Shown here: positions 17,025-24,765 of the stretch, piece by piece | Layout of the letters: every line of letters begins with the position of its first letter | Numbering within the stretch: position 1 is the first letter of the stretch | Source of the DNA: Saprospiraceae bacterium | GTDB lineage: Bacteria; Bacteroidota; Bacteroidia; Chitinophagales; Saprospiraceae | Assembly: GCA_026993525.1 (NCBI GenBank) | Contig: JALWSS010000094.1 | Coordinates: 1 to 64,000 of the forward strand | Length of the DNA stretch: 64,000 nucleotides | Reading direction: 5' to 3' | The notes under the pieces: generated by a model | The model's database searches: none | Told to the model about the DNA's origin: nothing | Seen by the model: only the letters and a program-made list of their open reading frames with translations | Position numbers and translations under genes: made by a program

Positions 17025-17909
17025 TCATTCATTGCCGTACTTTTTCCAGTACCTGATCAACCCGGCCACGCTCATCCAGGCTGGGTTTGCATTCTCATAG
17101 CGCTCTATGTTCTCACCTTTCACACCTTCCTTGCGCAACTGCCCGGCCACGTATTTCTGAAATTCTGGTGTTACCTCTGACGGATCAGCGTCTTGCTCGG
17201 CCCAGGGTTTCATCCACAGCGCCCAGTCCATCAAAATTGACTTCAGTTCCGACAAATGCCGGCTCACCGTTTTCACCTCTCCGAAATGGGTTAAAAACAA
17301 GCGTTCAGGATTCAGGGACTCCAGGCGTTTGATGGACTCCATCCAATGCCCGATGTGAATATCCGGTGGCGGGCAAGGCGGCACCACAGGGCCTTTGTTG
17401 ATTCGGATGCCACCCACATCACCGGTAAAAACATCCGCTTCCAGTTGCCAGGCAATGTGGTGGATGGCATGACCGGGCGTGTGGTGGGCGATGAACTCCC
17501 GGTTGCCAATTCTCACGGTTTGGCGGTCTTCAACCGTCACCAGTTGGTTTGCGGCAATGGGGTGCATCTGTCCCCACAAGCGGTCCATATCGTCTTTGTA
17601 TATCCGGGTGGCGGAGGCCATCAGCTTTGAGGGATCGGCAAGGTGTGGAAGGCCGGCAGGATGGACGTACACGCGGGCTCCTTCGTTGGCAAGGACCCAG
17701 GCCGCTCCGCCGTGATCGAGGTGGATGTGGGTGAGCAACACGTGTTGCACATCGCTCAATCCAACGCCCGCCTCCGACAATCCTGCCTCCAGGGCCGGCA
17801 AGGTTGAATGAGGCCCGGTTTCTACCAATACTGGTCCGTCGGAAGTCTCCACCAGAAAGGAAGCAATGGTTTCGCTGTGGTTTCCGAAGTTGAGGTCAAT
17901 GATCTGCAT
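17025..17909 (-). CDS. MBL-fold metallohydrolase
   Basis: 294 aa with the metallo-beta-lactamase signature THIHLDHGG (HxHxDH), a second ligand His in AHHTPGHAIHH, an Asp in FTGDVGG and a final ligand His in LTHFGE. These are the expected two-zinc ligands of the superfamily. The closest pattern is the group of glyoxalase-II- or lactonase-like hydrolases; substrate unknown. The start MQIIDLNFGNH at 17909 aligns with the first beta strand; the longer frame to 18014 adds an unsupported extension. Confidence 0.88.
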   Translation of the reverse strand: MQIIDLNFGNHSETIASFLVETSDGPVLVETGPHSTLPALEAGLSEAGVGLSDVQHVLLTHIHLDHGGAAWVLANEGARVYVHPAGLPHLADPSKLMASATRIYKDDMDRLWGQMHPIAANQLVTVEDRQTVRIGNREFIAHHTPGHAIHHIAWQLEADVFTGDVGGIRINKGPVVPPCPPPDIHIGHWMESIKRLESLNPERLFLTHFGEVKTVSRHLSELKSILMDWALWMKPWAEQDADPSEVTPEFQKYVAGQLRKEGVKGENIERYENANPAWMSVAGLIRYWKKYGNE

Positions 17910-18244
17910 GAATTCATTTTGTACTCGAAATCGGGGATTTTCGATTACCGGGTATTGAACAAGAAGCTCAAAAGTGTGAAATGTCCTTGTCAAAAACAAT
18001 TGCCTGGTCATCATTCATGCATCGCCACCTCACTCAATAGCCAATGGATAGAATTTCAATGTTTCCAGCTAACCTCTTTGGTAGTTATACTCAAAACGAA
18101 GTGGTTTGGACGGCGATCCCGATCCCCAATCCCTCCTGAAGTTCAAAGCTGAAATCTTCCCAAACTACTTCGACTTGGGTATAGCTTTCCAGATTCTTTT
18201 TCCATCTTCGCTGCGCAATGCCGCAACTCACTCACCCAGGAGCT
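17910..18244. other. Divergent intergenic region, no gene seen
   Basis: 335 bp between the divergent MBL-fold and M14 genes. It must hold both promoters. A TATAGCTTTC sequence near 18180 resembles a -7 box. Nothing else stands out. Confidence 0.4.
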
Positions 18245-19465
18245 ATGATCAGACAATTGATTTTTCTATTTCTCATCCTTCAGATCATCGCCTGTGGCAC
18301 ACCAAAGCCGGGGCAGTTCACCTATCCGGAACCGGTTGATACCAGCACCCGCCCCATCGAGATGCAGGAGAAAAAGACCTGGAGCGTGGCAGGCGTGCAT
18401 GCCGACAACCAGTTCGATGCTGCCCGCCTCAACGACTTTACCCAACTGAACGACAGCACCTGGCAGGCCACCATCCGGCCCGAAAACCACCCCATCAACA
18501 TGAGCCCCTGGTACGCCTTCCGGCTGTGGGCCGATTCGACCGTGAGCATCAACCTGCACCTGCACTACGAAAACGGCCGCCACCGATACCCCCCGAAAAT
18601 CAGCTCCAACGGCCGACGGTGGCTGACAATAGACAGCACCGCCACAAAGCCGGTGGACAGCACCGACCTCATGGTGAAACTCAACCTGAGCACCGACACC
18701 ATTTTCTTCGCTGCGCAAGAGCTGGTGCCGTCAAGAGCCGTGGAAAAATGGTGCTCACTCATGGCGCTCCACCCCGCTGTCACCTATGGCAGCGCCGGCA
18801 TCAGCAAACAGGGCCGCAACATCCCCATGCTCCTCATTGACGAAGGTGAACCAAAAGGAAAAGAATTGCTGGTCATCCTCAGCCGCCAGCACCCGCCGGA
18901 AGTGACCGGCTACTTCGCCATGCAGGCCTTTGTGGAAGCGCTGCTGGCCGACAAACCCCTCTCCAATGCCTTCCGTAAAAAATACCGCATCCTGGTCTTC
19001 CCGCTCATGAACCCCGACGGCGTGGACAACGGCCATTGGCGCCACAACGCCGGTGGCATTGACCTGAACCGCGACTGGGCCTACTACCGCCAGCCGGAAG
19101 TGCGCCAGGTGGCAGCCCGCATCGTCCAGGTAGCCCATGAATTCAAAAACCGCGTGGTGCTGGGCCTGGATTTCCACTCCACCTGGAAAGACCTGTACTA
19201 TACTTTCGACGAAACCTTGAAAAGCGTACTGCACGGTTACAAAGACTACTGGCTGCAGGGCATCGAAGAGGCCCTCCCTGGCTATGAAGCCGATGACCGA
19301 CCCAACGGCCTCAACCAGCCCATCTCAAAAACCTGGTTCTTCCAGCAATTCCGGGCCGAAAGCGTCACCTACGAAATCGGCGACAACACCCCCCGTGATT
19401 TTGTCCGAAGGAAAGGAACCGTGGCCGCCATCGAAATGATGGAATTGTTGATATTGAGGAACTGA
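18245..19465 (+). CDS. M14 family zinc carboxypeptidase, lipoprotein
   Basis: 406 aa. It is a predicted lipoprotein with Cys17 in IIACG after a short signal peptide. The M14 zinc ligands are visible as RQHPPEVTG (HxxE) and the later His in GLDFHSTWKD; the substrate-binding NPDG..NRDW segments and the catalytic Glu in SVTYEIGDNTP are all in order, so an active enzyme is expected. The ATG at 18245 has an AGGAG 5 nt upstream, a rare Shine-Dalgarno in this window. The final residues ILRN and the stop TGA are already part of the downstream GAGGAACT repeats. Confidence 0.88.
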   Translation: MIRQLIFLFLILQIIACGTPKPGQFTYPEPVDTSTRPIEMQEKKTWSVAGVHADNQFDAARLNDFTQLNDSTWQATIRPENHPINMSPWYAFRLWADSTVSINLHLHYENGRHRYPPKISSNGRRWLTIDSTATKPVDSTDLMVKLNLSTDTIFFAAQELVPSRAVEKWCSLMALHPAVTYGSAGISKQGRNIPMLLIDEGEPKGKELLVILSRQHPPEVTGYFAMQAFVEALLADKPLSNAFRKKYRILVFPLMNPDGVDNGHWRHNAGGIDLNRDWAYYRQPEVRQVAARIVQVAHEFKNRVVLGLDFHSTWKDLYYTFDETLKSVLHGYKDYWLQGIEEALPGYEADDRPNGLNQPISKTWFFQQFRAESVTYEIGDNTPRDFVRRKGTVAAIEMMELLILRN

Positions 19466-19738
19466 GGAATTGAGCCTGTCCGGCTGGCGCCAGGCCAGAC
19501 GGGGAACTGAGGAACTGAGGAACTGAGGAACTGAGGAATTGACAACTGATCCCGAAGCAAGCTCGGGAATCCCGAGGCAAGCTCGGGAACAACCGCCAAC
19601 CGACAACCGCTAACTGATAACCGCTAACTGATAACCGCTAACTGATAACCGCTAACTGATAACCGCTAACTGATAACCGCTAACTGATAACCGCTAACTG
19701 ATAACCGATCCCGAGGCAAGCTCGGGAACAACCGTTAT
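19456..19738. repeat. Tandem repeats and hairpins between M14 and S9 genes
   Basis: Starting at the M14 stop codon there are GAGGAACT octamers (TGA in each unit), a CCTGTCCGGCTGGCGCC inverted repeat, more octamers, two hairpins of the CCCGAG..CTCGGG type (19568-19588 region), then about seven 14-bp units AACTGATAACCGCT (19600-19705), another CCCGAGGCAAGCTCGGG hairpin (19710-19726) and the S9 gene start 15 nt later. Confidence 0.9.
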
Positions 19739-19741
19739 ACC

Positions 19742-20842
19742 ATGAAAAACATCATTCTTCTCTTCGCAATGCTGCTGCTGGCGGGCACCACCCTGCCGGC
19801 ACAATCCGAAACCGAACTCAAAAAAGAAATCGAATCGCTGCGCAACCAGCTTTCCGGTGTTCGTCATTCTTTCGACGTGCTGGAAAAGCAGGTGGACGAC
19901 GTGCTGTGGTTCCAGCGGCTGGGCGATGTAGCCTTCATTGACAAAGTGGAGATCACGGGGCCGCCGCTCACCGAGGCACAGATCAAGCACTTCAGCAAAG
20001 GGGGCAACAACCCCACCTTTCTGGCCCGGAACCCCTTGCGCTTCAAGACCTATGTCTTTATACCCCGTTTTGCAGACAGCCAGAAAAAGTACCCGTTGCT
20101 GGTCTTCCCGCACGGCGGTGTGCACGGTGATTTCAACACCTTCTACGTTCACATATTGCGGGAGCTGATGGCACAGGGCTACATCGTGGCGGCACCCGAG
20201 TACCGGGGCAGCACCGGCTATGGCAAGCGCTTTTACGAAAGCATTGACTACGGCGGCCTGGAAGTCAAGGATGTAAAAGCTGCCCGCGACTGGATGGTGG
20301 AGAATTACGACATTGTTGACGACAAACGGGTTGGCATTCTCGGATGGAGCCACGGAGGCATGATCACCCTGCTCAACCTGTTCGAGTACCCGGATGCCTA
20401 CAAGGTGGGGTATGCCGGCGTTCCTGTCAGCGACCTCATTGCCCGGATGGGCTACAAAACAGATGGATACCGCAAGCTGTATTCCGTGGATTACCACATC
20501 GGAAAAACCGCCCACCAGGACCCCGAAGAGTACCGCCGCCGCTCACCGGCCTGGCAAGCCCACAAGCTGCAAACCCCACTGCTCATCCACACCAATACCA
20601 ACGACGCCGATGTGAACGTGCTGGAGGTGGAACACCTCATCCAGGCCTTGAAGGCCGAAGGGAAAAAGTTTGAATACGAGATATTTGAAGAGGCACCCGG
20701 CGGGCACGGCTTCAACCGCATTGACACCAGGCTGGCCGTCCAGGTGCGCCTGAAGGTTTACAAATTCCTGGAACGCTACCTGGATCCGCCCCGCCCGTTT
20801 GAAAACCTGAAAGCGCTCAGGAAAGCAGGTTATGGGTTTTGA
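19742..20842 (+). CDS. S9-type alpha/beta hydrolase (prolyl oligopeptidase-like peptidase), exported
   Basis: 366 aa with a signal peptide (MKNIILLFAMLLLAGTTLPAQ) and a short coiled coil (residues about 22-55, LKKEIESLRNQLSG). The alpha/beta-hydrolase domain shows the nucleophile elbow GWSHGG, an Asp in NTNDADVNV and a His in APGGHGFN, giving a complete Ser-Asp-His triad. PEYRGSTGYG is typical of S9 dipeptidyl/acylaminoacyl peptidases. The N-terminal propeller of classic S9 enzymes is absent, so this is a short exported variant. It may work with the adjacent M14 carboxypeptidase on peptides in the periplasm, which is an inference from position only. Confidence 0.85.
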   Translation: MKNIILLFAMLLLAGTTLPAQSETELKKEIESLRNQLSGVRHSFDVLEKQVDDVLWFQRLGDVAFIDKVEITGPPLTEAQIKHFSKGGNNPTFLARNPLRFKTYVFIPRFADSQKKYPLLVFPHGGVHGDFNTFYVHILRELMAQGYIVAAPEYRGSTGYGKRFYESIDYGGLEVKDVKAARDWMVENYDIVDDKRVGILGWSHGGMITLLNLFEYPDAYKVGYAGVPVSDLIARMGYKTDGYRKLYSVDYHIGKTAHQDPEEYRRRSPAWQAHKLQTPLLIHTNTNDADVNVLEVEHLIQALKAEGKKFEYEIFEEAPGGHGFNRIDTRLAVQVRLKVYKFLERYLDPPRPFENLKALRKAGYGF

Positions 20843-21299
20843 ACCTTGTGTCTGCCGGCATTACGCTAAAATGTGCCGGCAGATGCACATTACTTTTTAA
20901 TTGAATTTATCGCCTCAGAATTTGAGAAAAAAAGAATTGCGAACTACCTTCATGGCCACAATGCATGAATGGATTGAGCCCTTGTTTACACTCGCATGCT
21001 TGATACGCAAGTGAACAAATAATATCTGAACGAGGTGAATAATCCCCCAACGTACGTCGGAATATTCAGGTAATCTTCCTCCGGCTATCGGGGAGAATTC
21101 AACCAGGCACAGAAAAATTGGCCGCTTGAAGCCAAGCATTGGGGATTAAAACAGGCTCTAAAACCCCAGTTGGACAAAAACCTTTGTAACGGGTAACGCC
21201 CCCGAACTCCGAATGTCGCTTGAAAAAAGCCGTCTAACTACCCCCCAGACGGCTTGAAAGGGAGCCCGGTCATTTGGCCGGGCTTTCGAACTTTGAGGA
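20843..21299. other. Intergenic region with three hairpins
   Basis: A 10-bp hairpin follows the S9 gene (TCTGCCGGCA 20851-20860 / TGCCGGCAGA 20874-20883). Two tandem hairpins lie near the right end: AAGCCGTCT/AGACGGCTT (21227-21255) and AGCCCGG/CCGGGCT followed by TTT (21263-21286). No gene is visible between them. Confidence 0.55.
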
Positions 21300-21606
21300 T
21301 TATGGAGGTTTATGGGGATTATGAAGGATTATGAAGGATTATTGAGGTTTTTAGAGGTTTTTAGAGGTTTATTGAGGCTTATAGAGCCTGCCCTGTCCCT
21401 GTCCCTGTCCCCGTCCCTGTCCGGCGGCCAGACGGGCGGCGGTCAGACGGGCGGCGGTCAGACGGGCTGTCGGCAAACTGGGATTACAGCGGTTGAAAGC
21501 TCCACTGGATAAACCTTCGAGACTGTTCAAAAACCTTCAAAAACCTTAAAAAACCTTAAAAAACCTTAAAAAACCTTCATAATCCTTCAAAAACCTTAAA
21601 AAACAC
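21300..21606. repeat. Repeat array upstream of pabB
   Basis: Units GGATTATGAA and GAGGTTTTTA, then CCTGTC hexamers, three GGCGGTCAGACGG-type units, and finally 10-bp CCTTAAAAAA units running to within about 20 nt of the pabB start. The left GGTTTTT/GGATTATG units and the right AAAAACC/CATAATCC units are mutually inverted, so the whole array could fold on itself. Confidence 0.8.
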
Positions 21607-21627
21607 CACTTGACCGCATGGCAGAAC

Positions 21628-22590
21628 ATGGATGATTGGGCAGCACGAAACATTCCTTTCGTGTTCCTCGTGGATTTCGAACAACGGAAGCCGGTGGCGG
21701 TGCCGCTGGCTGATGCGGCATCGGAGGGCATCTGGTTTTCGACGCCCGGTATCCGCAATGTGGATCCGGCACCTGCGGCAACTCATTTTTTCTTCAAAAA
21801 AGCGCCCATCGGATATGAGGAATACCACCGGGGGTTCCGCATTGTGGCAGATCACATCCACGCGGGAAACAGCTTTTTACTGAACTACACCTGCCCCACC
21901 CCGGTCAGTACCAACCTTTCCCTTCGGCAAATTTTTCATTCGGCTGTCGCCAAATACCGGATTCTGTTCCGCAACGAGTTTGTTTGTTTTTCGCCGGAAA
22001 CCTTCATCGGGATCAGCGGCAACCGCATTGTGACCCGGCCCATGAAAGGCACCATAGACGCCAGCCTGCCCGATGCCCGGGCCCGCATCCTGAACGACTT
22101 CAAGGAAACCGCCGAGCACAACACCATCGTGGACCTGCTCCGCAACGACCTCAACCGCATTGCCCGAAGGGTGAAGGTGGAAAAATTCCGGTACCTGGAC
22201 AGGTTGGAGACCAGCGGCAAGCCCTTGCTTCAGGTGAGTTCTGAGATTTCCGGTGAGTTGCCACACAACTGGCCTTCGGCATTTTCTGCACTTCTGAAAA
22301 ACCTGCTGCCGGCCGGCTCTGTCAGTGGGGCGCCAAAAGCAAAAACCCTGGAGATCATCCGGCAGGCAGAGCGCGGGCCGAGGGGGTATTACACGGGAAT
22401 ATTCGGCGTGTGCAACGGCAGGCAGGTCGAGGCGGCGGTGCTGATTCGCTTCATCGAACAGACGGAAACGGGCCTCCTTTACCGCAGCGGTGGTGGCATC
22501 ACCTGCTTCAGCGACCCCGAAAAGGAATACCGGGAAATGACTGACAAGGTGTACCTTCCCATTCCGACCCTGGCAACAAAACCCGCCTGA
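21628..22590 (+). CDS. pabB: Aminodeoxychorismate synthase component I (PabB-type)
   Basis: 320 aa, chorismate-binding enzyme fold only (no N-terminal TrpE-like domain), as usual for Bacteroidota PabB. Motifs include TRPMKGT, AEHNTIVDLLRNDL, AGSVSGAPKAKTLEII and RSGGGITCFSDPEKEY. It makes 4-amino-4-deoxychorismate for folate. The ATG at 21628 (MDDWAARNIPF) was chosen over a TTG at 21610. It overlaps the lyase gene by the final base of its stop, so the two are translationally coupled. A dedicated amidotransferase is not adjacent; TrpG at 38.5 kb may serve both, as in some bacteria (inference). Confidence 0.88.
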   Translation: MDDWAARNIPFVFLVDFEQRKPVAVPLADAASEGIWFSTPGIRNVDPAPAATHFFFKKAPIGYEEYHRGFRIVADHIHAGNSFLLNYTCPTPVSTNLSLRQIFHSAVAKYRILFRNEFVCFSPETFIGISGNRIVTRPMKGTIDASLPDARARILNDFKETAEHNTIVDLLRNDLNRIARRVKVEKFRYLDRLETSGKPLLQVSSEISGELPHNWPSAFSALLKNLLPAGSVSGAPKAKTLEIIRQAERGPRGYYTGIFGVCNGRQVEAAVLIRFIEQTETGLLYRSGGGITCFSDPEKEYREMTDKVYLPIPTLATKPA

Positions 22591-23183
22591 TGATGCTGCT
22601 GGAAACCATCCGCATTTACCGAAGGAAAGCCGAAAACCTGCCCTGGCACCAGGCCCGGCTGGAGCGCTCTCAAACTGCACTCTTCGGCAATGGCGGCACT
22701 ATTGACCTGGAGAAAGCCATCCGCCTGCCCGACCGGCTGAGCGAGGGGCTGTACAAATGCCGGGTCTTGTACGACACCGAAATCAGGGAAGTCAATTTCG
22801 CTCCCTATTTCCCGAAGGAAATACAGACGGTGGCCCTCGTTCGTGACAACGACATCAGCTACCCGCACAAGTTCGCCCGCCGCCGCCAGCTCAACCACCT
22901 GCTGAAATTCTCCGGGGCGGATGAGATCATCATCGTCAAAAACGGCCTGGTGACGGACACCAGCTACAGCAACCTGGCTTTTTCCGACGGTGAAAAATGG
23001 TACACCCCCGCCAACCCGTTGCTGGAAGGCACTTGCCGTGCACGGCTCATCCATGCCGGAGTATTGATCCCAGCTGAATTAATGATCAGCGACCTTTCCG
23101 TCTTCAAAACTTTCAAGCTCATCAACGCCATGCTGCCCCTGGAAGAGAGCCGGCCGCTGCCCATGAGCATCATCCGGTTCTGA
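22590..23183 (+). CDS. pabC: Aminotransferase class IV, probable aminodeoxychorismate lyase
   Basis: 197 aa, shorter than E. coli PabC but of the Bacteroidota size. It has the class IV fold signatures DTSYSNLAF (phosphate/carboxylate binding) and NPLLEGTCRARLI, and the PLP Lys is expected in FARRRQLNHLLKFSG or KNG regions. Directly coupled to pabB, it would convert aminodeoxychorismate to p-aminobenzoate. The context supports lyase rather than branched-chain or D-amino-acid transaminase activity. Confidence 0.82.
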   Translation: MMLLETIRIYRRKAENLPWHQARLERSQTALFGNGGTIDLEKAIRLPDRLSEGLYKCRVLYDTEIREVNFAPYFPKEIQTVALVRDNDISYPHKFARRRQLNHLLKFSGADEIIIVKNGLVTDTSYSNLAFSDGEKWYTPANPLLEGTCRARLIHAGVLIPAELMISDLSVFKTFKLINAMLPLEESRPLPMSIIRF

Positions 23184-23236
23184 CCCTGGAACTTTCCATT
23201 AGAAATCATTAACGCACATCGTACACCCTGGCTGAG

Positions 23237-23244
23237 TATATTTG
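23237..23244 (+). promoter_or_regulatory. TAnnTTTG -7 box
   Basis: TATATTTG, 69 nt before the lipoprotein start at 23313 and after the pabC stop. Confidence 0.4.
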
Positions 23245-23312
23245 CCGCCCGGCATGGCAAGCCTGCTGCTTGTGCCTGTTTAACCACCAGACTACCACCA
23301 CAATTGACAAAA

Positions 23313-23987
23313 ATGAAAAAGCAAATTTTCTTCGTCGCAATGGCCCTGCTGGCCTTCGCCTCCTGCAAATGGGACAAGCATTCAAATTCCAATCCTTCGG
23401 AGAATCCCTCCCCACAGGCCACTCCAGCCCAGGATGCCCTCAGCCGGATTTACGAAACCAAAACCGTGGTGGATTCCATCACCGGCAAAGCTTTCGAGGT
23501 TCAACGCCCGGTGGACCCGCTGAGCACCGCCATCAGCAAGGACCCGGTCAGCATTCCCGACGCCGTGAAACCCAAACCGGTGCCACTGGCCCCCGTCAGC
23601 CCACAGCAGCAGCGCATCGTCAGGGTGCTCACCAAAGATTACTGGATTGTGTGGGCCCTGCACAAGATCAAACACAAAGGCCTCAACCGCATCAACCAGG
23701 GGGCGTGGTTCAAATTCAACCCCGACGGCTCTTACCAGTACGGCCAGTTCGATAAAACAATCGGCAACGGCGCCTGGAGCTGGGAATACCGCGGCGACAA
23801 AGCCATCCTCCTGCTCGACTCCGAAATGGTGGGCGACGACCGGGAATGGTCCTTCCTCCTCGGCAGCGATGAAGACGTGATGGTATGGGTGGGCACCGAC
23901 CGATACCACACCACCGACACCCAGTGCAAACTCCAGAACCTCATCCAACCACCCCGCAACAGACAGGAAATGGGATTCCAGGAGTGA
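23313..23987 (+). CDS. Hypothetical lipoprotein with lipocalin-like C-terminal part
   Basis: 224 aa, lipobox at Cys18 (LLAFASC). A low-complexity Asn/Pro/Ser linker leads to a C-terminal domain whose pattern (GAWFKFNPDGSYQYGQF, then WSWEYRGDKAILLLDSE, then EWSFLLGSDEDVMVWVG) is like the small beta-barrel lipocalin/heme-like domains found in Bacteroidota. No function is assigned. The stop TGA falls inside GAGTGAGGGATGAGG repeats. Confidence 0.6.
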   Translation: MKKQIFFVAMALLAFASCKWDKHSNSNPSENPSPQATPAQDALSRIYETKTVVDSITGKAFEVQRPVDPLSTAISKDPVSIPDAVKPKPVPLAPVSPQQQRIVRVLTKDYWIVWALHKIKHKGLNRINQGAWFKFNPDGSYQYGQFDKTIGNGAWSWEYRGDKAILLLDSEMVGDDREWSFLLGSDEDVMVWVGTDRYHTTDTQCKLQNLIQPPRNRQEMGFQE

Positions 23988-24062
23988 GGGATGAGGAGTG
24001 AGGGATGAGGAAGTGAGGAACTGAGGAACTGAGGAACTGAGGAAGTGAGGAAGTGAGGAACT
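23980..24062 (+). repeat. TGA-containing tandem repeats at a gene 3' end
   Basis: GAGTGAGGGATGAGG units followed by GAGGAACT/GAGGAAGT octamers, beginning with the stop codon of the lipoprotein gene and running in its sense orientation. Confidence 0.85.
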
Positions 24063-24297
24063 GAGCGCACTGCAAAAAGTGCGCTCAGAGGTTTAGAGGG
24101 GTTTAGAGAAGTTTAGAGACCTGTCTGGCGGCAGACAGAGGTTACGCTCGGTCGTCTCTAAACATTTGTAAACCAATAATTTAGGATAAACTCAACTTCT
24201 CATAACCAACGGGACTTACGCCAATTTTAATAGAAAATGACTTTTTGCCCCGATAGCCCGAAAGCCTTCGGGATCGGGGGACTCAGGAATTGAGGAA
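24063..24297 (+). repeat. Interspersed element of about 230 bp, copy A
   Basis: Begins with a 9-bp-arm hairpin (GAGCGCACT/AGTGCGCTC), continues with GTTTAGAG-type repeats, an AT-rich middle (ACCAATAATTTAGG.., CATAACCAACGGGACTT, CCAATTTTAATAGAAAATG) and ends with a CCCCGATAGCCCGAAAG/CTTCGGGATCGGGG hairpin and ACTCAGGAATTGAGG. The same order and most bases recur on the minus strand at 50371-50592. No ORF is supported. Confidence 0.85.
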
Positions 24298-24365
24298 CTG
24301 AGGAATGAGTCCCCTGCAAAAAGTTATATCCTCGTCGAAAGATGTAACTTCATCTAAACATAAGT

Positions 24366-24493
24366 CGGACGGAGTCCGACAAGATGGGGTCCCGGACGTC
24401 CCGAAGAAATTTCGGGAGGAACCAGCGTGGTTGCTGGCGCCTCCCGAGATGGACTCGGGATGTCCGGTGCCTCTTCCAGCCGGACTCCGTCCG
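24366..24493. repeat. 128-nt nested inverted repeat
   Basis: Four nested stems: CGGACGGAGTCCG (24366-24378) with CGGACTCCGTCCG (24481-24493); CCGGACGTCCCGA (24392-24404) with TCGGGATGTCCGG (24455-24467); TCGGGAGG (24412-24419) with CCTCCCGA (24440-24447); CCAGC (24422-24426) with GCTGG (24433-24437). It could be a structured RNA or a REP-like DNA element. Confidence 0.8.
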
Positions 24494-24700
24494 GCATGTG
24501 AGCATTCAAATTTCCGACGGAATTAATGAAATAGGGGTTTTTGCAGTGGACTCAGGAATTGAGTGCCCCGATCCCAAAGAAATTTAGGGATCGGGGCAAA
24601 AAGTGCGCTCAGAGGTTGAGAGGGCTTGTCCCGGGATCAACCTCTCCCAACTTGGAGAATTGCATAAAATTCTGGAGTTTGTGCCCCACTCTTGACAATT

Positions 24701-24737
24701 CAGAGGAGGTCTGAAAAACAGGCCTCCTCTGGTTTTT
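24701..24737 (+). terminator. Intrinsic terminator directly before the MFS gene
   Basis: Stem CAGAGGAGGTCTG (24701-24713) with CAGGCCTCCTCTG (24719-24731), one wobble pair, followed by GTTTTTG. It lies 28 nt before the preferred MFS start and overlaps nothing on the left, so it is either the end of an unannotated small RNA or an attenuator. Confidence 0.75.
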
Positions 24738-24765
24738 GATGAACAAAACGAAAAGCGGACGATCC

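Noticed and set aside
20843-21299. Possible tmRNA, RNase P RNA or riboswitch before pabB
   Set aside because: Hairpins are present, but I found none of the conserved core sequences of those RNAs.
24305-24526. Small ORFs inside the nested inverted repeat
   Set aside because: Open frames here follow from the palindromic GC-rich sequence; no start context or conserved peptide.
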